From NCBI RefSeq assembly GCF_027744825.2, contig NC_071334.1, positions 33,387,937 to 33,451,936 of the forward strand: a stretch of DNA of 64,000 nucleotides. Reading direction: 5' to 3'. The notes beneath the pieces were generated by a model, which saw nothing but the letters and a program-made list of their open reading frames with translations, was not told the DNA's origin and did no database searches. The translations under genes were made by a program, and so were the position numbers. Shown in pieces: positions 28,761 through 41,394 of this stretch (position 1 is its first letter; every line of letters begins with the position of its first letter). The DNA comes from Synchiropus splendidus (lineage: Eukaryota; Chordata; Actinopteri; Syngnathiformes; Callionymidae).

Positions 28761-29086
28761 CTCCGCTCCCCTGGTCTCTTCACCCTCATCCCTCCAGGGA
28801 AGATCCTTCAGAACACTGTACATAGTTCACTTCAAGTCTGACCATGATTCTGGGTGTATTGAATGAGTATAAATGTAAGAGTGAATTATGTTATTGTTGC
28901 AAATAAAAAGTTTGTCAATGTGGTTTTGTGAAAATGGCTTCACAGAAAAATAAAAATAAAAAGTACTATGCAAAGTTTATGGTGGAGCAAGAGGAAACCT
29001 CATGGTCCAATGCTTTCTCATGAACACTTCAAAGGAAACACATGAAATGGAACCTATGGCATTAGAAAATAATATAAAGATGTTCT
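28761..29086. other. Spacer between LINE tail and iMet
   Basis: Same as the sequence next to other LINE tails (8820-9030, 57760-57960), then abruptly the iMet 3' flank from 28982. No gene. Confidence 0.5.
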
Positions 29087-29158
29087 TAGCAGAGGATGGT
29101 TTCGATCCATCGACCTCTGGGTTATGGGCCCAGCACGCTTCCGCTGCGCCACTCTGCT
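29087..29158 (-). tRNA. Initiator tRNA-Met (CAT)
   Basis: Consensus initiator sequence. Leader at 29159-29480. Confidence 0.95.
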
Positions 29159-29984
29159 TCCATCAGACAACATTGAGCTAGTATCCATGTGGAGGAACAC
29201 AGCTCTTGTCATGTAAACTGTTCCTGCCATTCTCTGGCATCAACAGCACAAACTGGACCTGAATGAAAGTGGTTGGAAAGACTTCATTCCCTCAGATTTA
29301 GCCTCCTGCACCAGGCTACACAGATGTGATGAAGAGCTGGGTGAAGACAACTACAAGGAAAGTCGTCTGTTGTCCTGAAAAAGAAAGAAAAAGAAGAACT
29401 TGAACTAAGCAGGACACACTTTGCATTGTGAAGAGCATTTCAAATGGGACCCACCTCAGTCTTTCCCATAAGTTCCTTTTGAAATGAGTGATTTCCTTCA
29501 TGATGTTTTCTGTCACATCACATTCATTGTATAAACTATCTTACTCATGATAAGTGTGTTAACAATCACTATTTTCCCTCTCAGTCCTAACTTCCTGGTT
29601 TTCCCAGAGTTTAATCCTTATTGTCTGTTTCATGTCAGAAGAGAAATCCATGAAGGTTATAGACGTCCTTCAATGTTGAAAACCTGCCAACCAGTGGCAG
29701 AAATATCATCTCTAACAGACGTCTGGACTGCAAACAACTCCTCCAGGATCTCTGCTAACTGTCATCGCACCACTTTCATGGAGTCAGAAGCCTCTTGGTG
29801 CCACTGGAAAACAAGGCACGGAATTGTCCTTGAGCAGAGACAGAGAGACAGTGAACAGCTGGAACAACATTTGACTTTGTTGGTGGAACAAGCTTGGACT
29901 GAATGGTGGTTCATGAGGTTGGACAGTGAGAGTGGGAGAGAGGCTTGAAATGACCTGGCATCTGCTCTGCCAAGTCTAAAATGC

Positions 29985-30056
29985 AGGTTCCACCGAGACT
30001 TGAACTCGGATCACTGGATTCAGAGTCCAGAGTGCTGACCATTACACCATGGAACC
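29985..30056 (-). tRNA. tRNA-Gln (CTG)
   Basis: Intact. Exact mate 52459-52530 (x+y = 82,515). Confidence 0.95.
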
Positions 30057-30602
30057 TCATATGTCCTTCACTGAACATCAAGTAAATCCAGTATTAGAAA
30101 CTTTGTTGGATAGACCTGAATTATATTTCTGTGATTATTTTGAGTGACATTAATGTTAATAAAATAACTTTAAGCAGGGACGAAACACAGTGTTTAACCT
30201 ATTACCAATGGAACAGCTCGCCACCTAGTGGTTTTATTTATTTTTTTTATTTGTTTTCAACAGAACAGGTGATGATGAATAAACAAATAAAAATACAGGC
30301 ACATTATGGCAATATGAGGCCAGCAGTTCAAAGACAAAGTATAATAACCTGTAAGAGAAACTACATGATGACTTAGGGACATATATATAGCTTTTACTGA
30401 ATATTTTGACACTGCTTTTGTGCTCTCAAAGTGTCTGTCCATCGATTTTAAAATGTAGCAAAGACCAACACAGTGATGTATTATCACACTGACCGTTCGG
30501 CTCTTAACCGAACAGTTGGTGGTTGGATCCCACCCAGGGTCCATGATGATCACCCAGACAGCCATATGAAGCTCACCTTCATCGAAATTGAAGATTCCAT
30601 GA

Positions 30603-30674
30603 GCATTGGTGCTGTAGACGTTAGCAGAGCTGCCTTCCAAGCAGTTGACATGGGTTTGATTCCCATCCAGTACA
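30603..30674 (+). tRNA. tRNA-Gly (TCC) variant
   Basis: Same as 27794-27865, one acceptor mismatch. Mate 51841-51912. Confidence 0.6.
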
Positions 30675-30800
30675 AGGCACCTCTGTGTTTGCTGTACAAT
30701 CTGGAGTCTTCCCATCAACCTTTCTCAGACATGGACTGATAACATGGCCCAGGGTTTTAGTAATGAACTGTGATGTTGTTGAAGATGCGTAGAAACGAAG

Positions 30801-30872
30801 TGCAATGGCTGGGAATCAAACCCAGGTCAATTGCTTGGAAGGCAGCTGTGCTCGCCACGATACAACCATTGC
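30801..30872 (-). tRNA. tRNA-Gly (TCC)
   Basis: All stems pair, including acceptor gcaatgg/ccattgc. Loop CTTCCAA. Mate 51643-51714. Confidence 0.9.
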
Positions 30873-30889
30873 CAATTCTATCCAGGAAC

Positions 30890-31264
30890 AACCAAAAACA
30901 CTGAAAGCGGCCACAACAACCTGGAGCTGAACACCCAGAAGACAGTGGAGATGATCATAGACTTCAGGAGAGTAACAGTTTCTCTGTCCCCTCTCATGTT
31001 GGCTGGTTTGCCCATTCTTATTGTGGACTCCTTCTGCTTCCTAGGAACCGCCATCACTGAGGACCTCAAATGGGAGCCAACCATCAGGTCCCTCATCAGG
31101 AAGGACCAGCAGAGAATGTTCTTCTTTAGGCTGCTACGAAAACTACGACTGCCGATGAGGTTGCTGGTGGAGTTCTACACAGCCATCATCCAGTCCATCA
31201 TCACCTCCTCTATCACCGTCTGGTACAACAGCGCCACCTCCAGGGACAAGAGCAGACTGCATAA
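30890..31264 (+). mobile_element. LINE 3' fragment, truncated at both ends
   Basis: Frame 'LELNTQKTVEMIIDFRR' to 'SRDKSRL', then an abrupt switch to unrelated sequence at about 31260. Mirrored with the same break at 51250-51612. Confidence 0.72.
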
Positions 31265-32100
31265 TGTGGTAGTATGTCATCTGATTTAGTCATTTCTTTT
31301 CTCTCTTGGCTTCTATTGAAGCAGGCGATGAGACCGGCAGTGCAACAGTACGTGACGAGGACACTCGCAACTCCAAATGAACCAACAGAATAGACACGCT
31401 GTGAATCACTTAAAATTGAATTTACATATGTTTGGCAGTTTCTGTTAATGCTAGAATGAAAGACAAATATTGCACAACGCTCCCTGATGGGCGGGAGTAA
31501 TAACCGCATGTCACTGACTCCACCAAAACAATCAGTGAGCATTTCTTCTGATGGTTATTTTATAATTCCATGCTGTCTGTGCTTCATTTAGCTTGCTGGT
31601 GCTTGGTTCTTCAGAGCTGGTCTCCTTCTTCTCATGCAGGGCTTGAAAATGCCTCAGCATGGAAGTGTTGTTGTTGAACACAACAGGCACTTCACCTTAC
31701 GATCGAAACATCAGCTATAGCAACAATCCATCACAACACATCGCACACTCGATTACACCTGTAGTATTTTGGAATTACCTTATTGGGAGAGTTGAGGTCA
31801 AAGTGTTCCCAACAGGGGAAAACGTTTCACTCTTTCACAGTGTTTGCATGACAGCACAGGGATCACAGTCATGACAAAACAGGAAAACTTCATTGCATCG
31901 AGTTGCTGCTTAAATCTAGAATTGTCCACTTCCCGAACTAGTCACATGGTACGGCCGGTTTCAAGGCTTCGGCTGTCGTCTTCAGAGCATTCCTCGTTGT
32001 GCGTTTTATATACTCGCTGCCAGTTTACTCTGTTCATGCAGAATCTTGAGTGATCACCTCATCATCTTAACCACTCATCCACAACAACACAGCAGGCATG
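31265..32100. other. Inner-arm unique stretch, no gene assigned
   Basis: Present only here and inverted at 50410-51250. The near-perfect mirror keeps small frames open on both strands. I see no RNA gene or recognisable protein. Confidence 0.5.
32052..32088 (-). pseudogene. tRNA-Ser 5' fragment
   Basis: Acceptor 5' strand and D-arm (gttgttgtggatgagtggttaag), then lost. Mirror 50427-50463. Confidence 0.75.
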
Positions 32101-32815
32101 GGAAAATTCAAGATGGCGCCGACGAAGGCTGGCTTGGCATTATTGTGTGTGTTACTTTGCTTGTTTTATGTTTTGACGGAGCATGTTCTTACACCCAAAA
32201 TGAGTCGATGAACATCAGGTCTATCACGCCGTCTGACTTATTGTCTGTATTTGTTGTGTGAGGCTTGGAGTTAGTCCACTTTTCGACTGGACAAAAGAGG
32301 CTGAGGAGGAGAGGGAAACGTTCATTTGTTTGCCTTCGCCAAAGAGGATCACGCACACCGCTTCATGGGATGTTCCACTCCAACGTCCTCCTCTTGTGTT
32401 TTGTGTTCCACACAGATGTAGTTGAGCAAACTCATACCGGACAATGTGCTTCATCCAGAGGGGTTCCACCTTCACCGGGTACTGCACAGTCTCTGCACAA
32501 TGCTTATAAGGCCCTCCCTCGAGCAGAACTGGGACTCTGACCACTTGATGGTCCATCTTGTCCCCACATACTGTACAAGCAGAGATTGAAGCTTGCAAAG
32601 CGTGTTGTGTAGCGCATGAAGATCTGGATGAGTGATGCTGTGAGAAAGAGGCAGCTCACAAGAGTGGGCACACAAGCTGAAATATCAGACAAACTTAGGC
32701 AGCAGTTCTCAGGCAGTGACTCGGCTGCAGTGTGGAGAGGGCTCAAGGTGGTCACAAACCTCACTCTTGCACAGGACTTGAACAACTTTTAGTGTCGTTT
32801 TGAGCATCCATTGAG
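32100..32815 (+). mobile_element. LINE ORF2 fragment: start, endonuclease end, linker
   Basis: Frames in series resemble L2/CR1-type ORF2. A leader 'MAPTKAGLALLCVLLCLF' is followed by 'RQRGSRTPLHGMFHSNVLLL' (endonuclease entry). After a deletion come 'NAYKALPRAELGL' and 'DHLMVHLVPTYC' (endonuclease end), then 'SDSAAVWRGLKVVTNL' (linker before the reverse transcriptase). Several frameshifts and stops make it non-coding. Mirror 49700-50415. Confidence 0.65.
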
Positions 32816-32990
32816 CCCTGTCTCATGTCAATGGTTCTTTGGATATTCTTTTGGGGTGTTCCATCATCTTGTATGGGCATAGTATGGGCGGGATAAAGCT
32901 CTTCCTGCACACACCAACTTTAGGAGAGATTGTGATTCATAAACAGCAAAAGGGATATAATGTACTCAGTGTAATAAAACACACACATTC

Positions 32991-33072
32991 CATTGTTGGT
33001 AGGACTCAAACCTACGTGGGGAAACCCCAATGGATTTCGAGTCCATCGCCTTAACCTCTCGGCCACAACAAC
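32991..33072 (-). tRNA. tRNA-Ser (CGA)
   Basis: Intact class II tRNA with loop CTCGAAA and D-arm gagaggtt. Downstream TTTT on the minus strand. Mate 49443-49524. Confidence 0.93.
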
Positions 33073-33939
33073 ACATTCAACACAACCTTCCATCCTTTTG
33101 CATTCGAATTTTTTCCTTAATCCTCCACCTCAAACTTAATCCACAAAAACTCATGTGAGGGTCAAGGACTGTTACGATTGTTGGAAAGTTCAATTGAGGA
33201 GCAACATTGAGGAATGGACCTCTCTCAGCATTGAGAAACTCCACGACCTTCCTCTGTATTGAGGAATACCCAGAATCCTTTGCGTAGTATCCAGGAATAA
33301 AAGCGTGGCACTGAAGGCGACAAAGAAAGCGAGCTTCAAATGTAAGTGTTTTCTTTGTTCATGGACACATAAAAAACAGAAGGCATAAACACAGCTGCAG
33401 TATCTGCAATAAGGAATCTCTCATTTCTGAGGAACCAAACCTTCCTTCACCCTTGGTTTTGAGGAATCTGGTTAAGGATTGGAATTGAGCATTCAGGAAG
33501 CATTTGGAATTCATCCTAAGGGTACGCTCACACCGCCGGCTACTCTTCAGTTGCAGTAGCGCCAGTCGTCAGTTGTTAGCTCCAGCCATGATGAGTTGAG
33601 TCCTGCCCGGCACCAACACGTTGCCAAAGTAGGTCAATCGGCTCCCTTCCCATCCCAAATAATATTCCTTATCACATCAGTGATTCATTCATTATGTTTT
33701 CTGTCATCACATTCCCTTTTTATCTTGGTGATCAATTCCTCCTATTGATTTCTTTCTGCTATTTCATTTTCCTTCCCTAAATTTACAATTTTCGTATATT
33801 CTTGCATCACCTGTAAATCCAGACCTGAAGCTGGTGGGTTCTCATCGCTTGTATACTGTACATCACCTCTGGTATTAAGGTAATAATGGCTCCCGATGCC
33901 TTTCCAAAACTTGACTCACACACTTCACACGTAAGAGAC
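33073..33939. repeat. Spacer with truncated Harbinger-like end
   Basis: No gene. Near 33520-33640 a piece starting agggtacgctcacaccg resembles the ends of the Harbinger-like element, mirrored at 48870-49000. Positions 33650-33935 are the Gln downstream flank. Confidence 0.5.
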
Positions 33940-34011
33940 AGGTTCCACCGAGAGTTGAACTCGGATCACTGGATTCAGAGTCCAGAGTGCTGACCATTAC
34001 ACCATGGAACC
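33940..34011 (-). tRNA. tRNA-Gln (CTG)
   Basis: Intact. Mate 48504-48575. Confidence 0.94.
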
Positions 34012-34349
34012 TTGGTTGTTGCACGCCTTTCAGTGAACATCCAGTTTAGTGAGTATCAGAAACTGTTGCATTTGAGACATTTGCATTTTTACATACATTT
34101 CTGTGATTGTTGATAAGTTATGTTCATCAAAAACAACTTTACTTTAAGAACCATTTGCTCAAACTTTTGTTTTCCTTTTCACCTAGCAGAGACGTAACAG
34201 TGTTAAACCTATTACCTATGGGACAGCTCGCCACTGAGTAGTTTTTTAATATGTTTAATGTATAACAGAACATACATCAACAGGTGATGACAAATACACA
34301 AATGTAAAAAATATACGCAAAATATTGCAATTCGAGGTCAGTCAGTTCA

Positions 34350-35077
34350 AAGACCACAATCCGTTCCAGACGGCCGTTTGAGAAGCGATTTGTTCGAAAT
34401 CTGAATCGATTTTTCCCATCACAATGAATGGAAAAAGAAATAATGCGTTCCAAGCCTTAAAATAGGCTTTTGTAGGAGTGAATGTACAGTGTCTGCTGCA
34501 GGTGCGCTGTTCGTCTATGTTTGTGGCCGCTGCATGTGGGAGGGGTTGCCGAGTGAGTGGCGTCTCTCCAGAAGTGAAGAGGTGCCCGGTGCGTGTCCAG
34601 CTCTGAATGTGCGCTTCTGTGCAGTTTGGCTGTGACAAAGTCAAAAACCAAGTCACGCTCTGTCCCAGACTCGCCTCATCCCTGTCCCAGCTCCAGCCGA
34701 CAACAGGACATCAAACCCTGGAGTGAGCACTCCAGCCTCGGAGGTGTGGAGAGTGAGCACCTCCCCTGTGACACTCTACCACGGTCCAGTGTGGAGACAG
34801 GAAAGGTTTTACACCTCAATATGAAGAAAAAACAGTCAGTAAATGGAGCTAACAGGACACGTCTGCATACAGAGGCTGCGTTATACACAATAACAAAGCG
34901 CCTCGTGGGTCAGCTGATCGGTTTGCGCAAGTTATGTTTTTTCTGGCTTTTTTCGGGGGCGTTCAAGTTCTGGATTTTCATTCCAAATCCGAAGCAAAAA
35001 CATCTCTAAATTTTTGTTCAAACTCCGATATATTTGAAGTCTGGGACGTTCGAAAACCGAGGTACCACTGTACTTTA
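34350..35077 (-). mobile_element. Unclassified dispersed repeat (CAGTGGTACCTCGG end)
   Basis: Full-length copy of the element at 21728, about 730 bp. Mirror 47473-48178. Confidence 0.5.
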
Positions 35078-35573
35078 ATCTCTGAGAGAAATAACTTTTT
35101 TTTTATTTTATTTTATTGTTGCTAATAAACAGTTTGACAATTTGTTTTTGTGAAAAATAAAAATAAAAAGCACCATGCAAAATGTCAACAAATGAAGATG
35201 AACACATTTTAGTGCAGAGATGATGGGAAAATAGTGATTGTTAGCGCACTTATCATGAGTAAGATAGTTTATACAATGAATGTGATGACAGTAAACATCA
35301 TGAAGGAAATCACTGATTTGATAAGGAATTTTTGGGGAAAACTGAGGTGGGTCCCATTTTAAATGCTCTTGACAATGCAAAGTGTCTTCACCCAGCTCTT
35401 CATCACATCTGTGTAGCCTGGTGCATGAGGCTAAATCTGAGGGAATGAAGTCTTTCCAACCACTTTCATTCAGGTCCAGTTTGTGCTGTTGATGCCAGTG
35501 AATGGCAGGAACAGTTTACAAGACAAGAGCTGCGTTCCTCCACATGGACACTAGCTCAGTGTTGTCTGATGGA
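35078..35573. repeat. iMet spacer and leader
   Basis: Leader repeat common to initiator genes. No other gene. Confidence 0.5.
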
Positions 35574-35645
35574 AGCAGAGTGGTGCAGCGGAAGCGTGCT
35601 GGGCCCATAACCCAGAGGTCGATGGATCGAAACCATCCTCTGCTA
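35574..35645 (+). tRNA. Initiator tRNA-Met (CAT), D-arm variant
   Basis: Consensus except tggtgcagcgg for tggcgcagcgg in the D-arm. The same change occurs in 37696-37767 but not in the mate 46909-46980. Confidence 0.9.
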
Positions 35646-35809
35646 TGAACATCTTTATATTCTATTCTAATGCTATAGGTTCACTTTCATGTGTTTCCTT
35701 TGAAGTGTTGATGAGGAAGCATTGGACCATGAGGTTTCCTCTTGCTGCTACTGGCAAGAGCTTTATAAACGAATGTCCGAGAACCACTCCAAAGTCTGAA
35801 AATCCTCAT

Positions 35810-35881
35810 GGTTCCATGGTGTAATGGTCAGCACTCTGGACTTTGACTCCAGTGATCCGAGTTCAAATCTCGGTGAAACCT
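35810..35881 (+). tRNA. tRNA-Gln (TTG), weakened
   Basis: TTG anticodon, loop CTTTGAC, and one acceptor mismatch (ggtgaaacct). Probably marginal. The mate at 46675-46746 reads CTG. Confidence 0.7.
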
Positions 35882-36061
35882 CATCTCTGACACTACCTTC
35901 GAAGTGACACCGACATGTTGCCTGAAGGTGTTCTACTGAGACACAACTGTTCACACACCACAGGAGCTACGTTCAAGAGCTTTTCATCAGGTTTTCATTT
36001 CTCTCCATAATTGATCTCTAAGACTAGAGGGTTTTTATATTTTTATGTTCTTCACCTGTGT

Positions 36062-36135
36062 GGTGCTGTGGCTTAGTTGGTCAAAGCGCCTGTCTAGTAA
36101 ACAGGAGATCCTGGGTTCAAATCCCAGCAGTGCCT
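36062..36135 (+). tRNA. tRNA-Thr (AGT)
   Basis: Full 74 nt. The acceptor ggtgctg/cagtgcc has two wobbles. Mate 46423-46496. Confidence 0.92.
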
Positions 36136-36237
36136 CACTGGTGAAACATTGATTTTTTTTTAGACACTTTGTCAAGACGGCAGGATTTATGACACCAGTT
36201 TTACAAAGGACTGTCCAAGAACTACTTCAACATGACT

Positions 36238-36272
36238 GGTTCCATGGTGTCGTGGTCTGGACTCTGAATCCT
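36238..36272 (+). pseudogene. tRNA-Gln 5'-half fragment
   Basis: Thr-module passenger fragment. Confidence 0.75.
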
Positions 36273-37180
36273 GCTGCATCAGAGCTTCTCAATATGTCAT
36301 TCATGTGAAAGTGAAGACACTTCAATGCCTAGTTTCCCTGAGGTGTGTCAAGCTGTGTGTGAATGGGTGTTTGTGTATAGTGGATGAACATAGAGAGCAC
36401 TGTATAAGCCAGAGTGATATTTCAGAAACATCGGTGTGTGATGGTCATCTATGTCGCATTAATACCAATAAAGGAGTCTGAGGTGCAGGTCACAGAAGAA
36501 CAACAGCCCAGTAGTGAGAAGAATGGACACATTTGTTTTCCCACTTTGGTGATGAACAGTGACACAGACCGCCGTCATGTCCAGAAGTGGAGGCACTGAG
36601 ATCACGCTGGACACAGAGCTGCTGCTCAGTTCCACACCAGTGAAGGGCAGTTTGCAACTCTCCTCAGCAAAGAGACCCCGTCTGGAGATGCTGAACAGGA
36701 CAGCTGTTCTTTTTTTGTCCACCACGACTCAAGACATATAAGCCTTGGCATTCAGCGACGGAGGACTCTGAACTGAGGTAAGACATTTGAAGTGCCATGA
36801 CATGTCTGTAGTATAATGCTTTCAGTATTCAGTGACTGTTTTTTATCTTCAGTAAAAGGCAGATGGAATCTGAAAAACATAACAGCAGCAAGTACATTGT
36901 TTTTGAGGATGGTTCGAGGGTGCTCTTCCAGTCCTGCCCTGTGTGCACCAGTGCATCATACATTCTACCTGGATGTGTGACGACAACACTGCAATAATCG
37001 ACCAGGTCTTCAAGTACAATGCTTTCAGAGTAGAAGTTTGAAACTGTCTGGGACCGACCATAAGTGGAAACCAGAATAGCGTACATTGGTAGAACAGAAG
37101 AAAACATCACCTGGAGAGTGTTGATAAAATGTGTCATGTTTACGGGACACACAGCCAGGTTTGGCACCTATACATTGATG
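36273..37180. other. Thr-module spacer, then centre-specific sequence
   Basis: Up to about 36740 it repeats 5604-6050. Positions 36760-37150 recur only in part at 42390-42550 (-). No gene is supported. Confidence 0.45.
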
Positions 37181-37254
37181 CACCACTGGTGGGATTTGAA
37201 CCCAGGATCTCCGGTTTACTAGACAGGCGCTTTCACCAACTAAGCCACAGCACC
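37181..37254 (-). pseudogene. tRNA-Thr (AGT), degenerate
   Basis: AGT loop intact, but there is one mismatch in the anticodon stem (cctgt/accgg) and an altered 3' acceptor (cagtggt). Likely inactive. Confidence 0.7.
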
Positions 37255-37473
37255 ACACTGCTGAAAAGAAGAAAAATAATAATAAAAAATTGCTCTTGGA
37301 GATCAATTGAGATGAGATGAGAAACTGATGAGAAATTTGCAACGTGGGTCGTGTGTGGAATGGTGGTGTGTGAAGAGTAGTGTGTGGCAAGAACAATATT
37401 GGCGTCAGTAAGAGAAAGACCTTCAGTCAACATGTCACTGTGACTCCAAAACAAGTTTCAGGAGATGAAAACT

Positions 37474-37540
37474 GAGGCTCCACCAAGATTTTAACTCGGA
37501 TCACTGGATTCAAAGTCCAGAGCCCTGGAAGCGTTAGTGT
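37474..37540 (-). pseudogene. tRNA-Gln (TTG) pseudogene
   Basis: 3' half and TTG arm only. The D-arm and 5' acceptor have diverged beyond recognition. Confidence 0.7.
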
Positions 37541-37695
37541 TGCTGGTCTTTGGAGTGGTTCTTGGACATTCCTTCATACTCCAGCCAGCAGAAATGCAAC
37601 CAAGGGAAACCTCACGGTCCAATGCTTCCTCATGAACACTTCAAAAGCAGCACTGGATTTGAACCTGTATCAATGAAATAGAACATCGATTTTGA

Positions 37696-37767
37696 TAGCA
37701 GAGGATGGTTTCGATCCATCGACCTCTGGGTTATGGGCCCAGCACGCTTCCGCTGCACCACTCTGCT
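37696..37767 (-). tRNA. Initiator tRNA-Met (CAT), D-arm variant
   Basis: Same tggtgcag change as 35574-35645. The downstream strand has no T4 run close by. Confidence 0.88.
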
Positions 37768-39286
37768 TCCATCAGATAACACTGAGCTAGTATCCATGTG
37801 GAGGAACGCAGCTCTTGTCATGTAAACTGTTCCTGCCATTCACTGGCATCAACAGCACAAACTGGACCTGAATGAAAGTGGTTGGAAAGACTTCATTCCC
37901 TCAGATTTAGCCTCATGCACCAGGCTACACAGATGTGATGAAGAGCTGGGTGAAGACAACTCTGAGGAAAGTCGTCTTTTGTCGTAATAACAAAAAAGCA
38001 GAGCTTGAACTGAGCAGGACATGCTTTGTATTGTCGACAGAATTTAAAATGGGAACCTGATCCAGTTTTCCATCCCAGAGCAAGGTTCAAACCGAGGGCC
38101 TGCAGTTTGTTTTATTTCATTTTAAAAGTGTAAATAAAAAAGATACATCGTTCTTTCAAAAGTACGAACAAATAATATACAATAACATTTGCGTCCTCAA
38201 CTTACTAAAAATAAAATACATATCTTCCATGCCATTTCTCTCAATGGGTAATGATTCGGAAGCCAACAGAACAATAATAAAACAAATTTCCATGTTCTAA
38301 TTTTGTTTCATTTTCTGAGGTTTATCTTTCATCAGTGATTCTACTCAGCAGAATCATATTTGATGACTATATTGTCGTCCATTAATGAAATCAAACGAGG
38401 AAAAACTAAATCTAAATCTTCCTTTTTCAGAAAATGAAGCAATGATCTGACATGATTCAAAAACATGCTCTTAAAATCAACTCTATTTTGATATTGGACA
38501 ATATTTCGTCTATCTTGCATAACTGAAGTACATGATTGAAAGATTAGTATTAATACCTTTCAACATTCAACATTCTGTTCTTCCTGTCTCAATTCTAGTT
38601 TTCCACTCTGTCCACATGCCTTCTTTGACGTCCTGCATGACTAGAGCCGCCCTCCTGGTCTCAGAGCTCTGCCCTTCTCTTCCAGTTTATGTATCGCAGT
38701 CATAGCTCACCTTGTTTAGGGCGTAGCTTCGTTCTTCTTATTAAATGTGCTTCTTTAAAAGACATATATTTTCCCATTTTTTCACAATCACAATATTTAC
38801 TAAACTTTCTTTTCAAAACCTTCTTCCATATCTGATCATCCTCCTGTTCCAAGTATTTTGTCACTGTTCTGACCCTTATCACACTTTTCTGATTCTCCAA
38901 AGTAACGAGCTTGATCCTCCATCATCATCCTCATGCTCTAAAACATCTTTCCTGATCCTGGCTCCCTTCCCATCCCAAATCATGTTCCTGATCACATCAC
39001 TGATTCCTTCATGATGTTTTCTGTCATCACATTTCATCACATTCTTTTTTTCATTTGGTGACTAATTCCTGGTATTGATTTCTTTCTATCTCATTTTCCT
39101 TCCCTAAATTTACTCCTAAAATTTCTGAATATTGTTCCATCACCTGTAAATCTAAGACCTGAAGTTGGTGTGTTCTCATCGCTGAAATCCTGAACATCAC
39201 CTCTGGTTTCCGAAAGTTAATCATGGCTCCTGATAACTTTCCAATAGTGCTGAAAGACTTCACTGACACACTATTAGCTAACAGAC
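37768..39286. repeat. iMet leader and unidentified coding-like repeat
   Basis: Leader at 37768-38100, AT-rich flank to 38640, then a deleted copy (38640-39110, -) of the segment at 3476-4280, which here lacks about 190 bp after 'FKEAHLI'. Confidence 0.5.
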
Positions 39287-39358
39287 AGGTTCCACTGAGA
39301 CTTGAACTCGACTCACTGGATTCAGAGTCCAGAGTGCTGACCATTACACCATGGAACC
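39287..39358 (-). tRNA. tRNA-Gln (CTG), T-stem mismatch
   Basis: Intact except gagtcgag..ctcag in the T stem (one mismatch). Related to 3200-3271. Confidence 0.82.
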
Positions 39359-40558
39359 ACTGGTGGCTGCTGTCCTTCAGTGAACATCCAGTATATCCAG
39401 GATGAGAAACTGTTGTGGAGACCTTTGCTATTACATTTCTGTGATGGTTTAAAAGTTATGATAATCTAAAATAACTTTACTTTGACAACCACATGCTCAA
39501 ACTTTTGTTTTCCTTTTCACCAAGCAGCTATGTAACAGTGTTAAACCTATTAGCAATGGGACAGAGGAGGAGGAGGTTTTTTTTTTTTTTTTTTAATAAA
39601 ACAACATTCATAAACAGATGATGACAAATACACAAAAGTAATAAATACAGGCACATTAATGCAATTCAAAGTGAGTCCGTTCAAAGACAAAGTTCCATAA
39701 TCTCAGACAGAAATGGCATGAATCATAGACAAGAGAATATGTCATTATAGTCAGAGAGTTCTTTTAGCTTAGAAAAAAATAAAAACATTTTACAGGGTAT
39801 TAAAATGCAAATTGAAGTTTCAGCATTAACTGAAGAATTTGACAGATTCAGGATAAATGCACAATTAATGTATTGTGTTTTCACAGAAGGAGCAATAAGT
39901 ATCAACTCGAGTAAATTTAGAGAGGAGCAACTTTCCTGGGTAGATGTTATAATATTTTAAAGCAAAGTTCTCCAATTTTGTTTGTCATGCAAAATTGAAA
40001 GGGACAACTCACGTAATGCACCAATTTATGTTATTGAACTGAGAGTGTTTCCTCTGGGAGACATTTCGCCATTCAGTGTGTTTTCTTATGAGTATTTCTG
40101 TATTTCGCGCTTTCAGTTTTTCTTAATGCTGAAAGGGATTTTTCGAGAATGATCTCTTCATATGTTAGATTTCAGGATGACCATGGTGGTGAGGAAGGGG
40201 ACGAGGGCAAAGGCAGAGAAGAAGAGAAAGTAGTAGTTATCGTGTAGTTATCTTCCGGTCCACATATGTGGAGCAGCGCATGCACTTACCACTAAACGTC
40301 AGTTGGCAGAACTCGCGCATGTGTTTTGCTAACTCATAGTTGCAGCACCGGCATTTGTGGAACACGTCGGGCTGGTGGACAAGTCTTCCTCACTATAGTG
40401 GTGCTTTGCATGTTCATTTGGAGTGTTCCATGAGCTTGTATCGGCATAATATTGGTGGGGTAAAGCGCTTGCTGCCATACACCAACTCCAGGAGACATTG
40501 TGATTGAGAAACTGAAACAGGCATCGGACGGACACAGTGTAATAAAATACACTTTTAA
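39359..40558. repeat. AT-rich flank, inverted copy of 1982-3199
   Basis: Collinear inverted copy including the GGA/T-run microsatellite. No gene. Confidence 0.65.
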
Positions 40559-40640
40559 CGTTGTCGGCAGGATTCGAACCTACGCGGGGAAACCCCAATG
40601 GATTTCGAGTCCATCGCCTTAACCACTCGGCCACAACAAC
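40559..40640 (-). tRNA. tRNA-Ser (CGA)
   Basis: Intact class II tRNA. Acceptor gttgttg/cgacaac has one wobble, the anticodon stem is perfect. Mate of 1900-1981. Confidence 0.93.
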
Positions 40641-41125
40641 ATGTGTAACCAGAGTTATAGGACTCCTTTCCACTGCTTGTCTGAACATCCATTGCAAACC
40701 ATTCCAATCTTGAGCTACGTTCCAATTTCTTCCTTAATCCTCCACCTCAAAGTTAGGTTTATTACTTTGTAATACTCACGAGACGCAATTCCTTCCCCTT
40801 CATTTTCACTGCAAAGGTAAGAATTTGTATCACAGATGCTGCAATAAAAGAAGAATAAGCAACGTCAAGAGGCCTCTTAGATTGAAAGTCTAATTTATAT
40901 AGCTACGATAATTCCTTCAAATCTATAAACTTTGAGATTAAATAGAAAGTTTTGGTCTTGGAGATCAAGTGTGCAGTGCAATGAAGTTGTGGAATGTGGC
41001 TTCTGTTGGGAATTGTGGTGTGTGAACAGACGAGTGGCTCGAACAATATATGGCATCAGTTACAGGAAGCGCTTTCCTCAACATGTCAGTGTGACTCCAA
41101 AGCAAGTTTCAGGACATGAAAACTA

Positions 41126-41197
41126 AGGCTCCAAAAAGATTTGAACTCAGATCACTGGATTCAAAGTCCAGAGTGCTGAGCATTAGTGTTGTGGAAC
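41126..41197 (-). pseudogene. tRNA-Gln (TTG) pseudogene
   Basis: Same D-arm and T-arm damage as 1350-1421 (T-run in the 3' T strand), but anticodon TTG. Confidence 0.78.
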
Positions 41198-41394
41198 TTT
41201 GGAGTGGTTCTTGGACATTCCATCATAAAACTAGTATAACCAGTAGAAATGCAGCGAGAGGAAACCTCATGGTCCAATTCATCCTCATGAACGTGTTAAA
41301 GGTAACACCACATCCCACCAACTCGGAATGTGCGTCAGAATAAAGTGCTGTCAACAAAATAAAATAAAATAAGCCACAAACAGCAAAGACTGAT

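Larger units (their letters stand above)
29985..36700 (+). repeat. Inner palindrome arm, left
   Basis: Paired with 45985-52530 on the opposite strand. Mates: Gln 29985/52459, Gly 30603/51841 and 30801/51643, Ser 32991/49443, Gln 33940/48504, iMet 35574/46909, Gln 35810/46675, Thr 36062/46423. Sums stay at 82,515-82,558, so the arms are nearly collinear. Confidence 0.88.

Noticed and set aside
32224..32598. 124-codon minus-strand frame mirrored at 49917-50291
   Set aside because: The plus strand reads as a degraded LINE ORF2. The antisense frame is open by chance and preserved by the recent inverted duplication.
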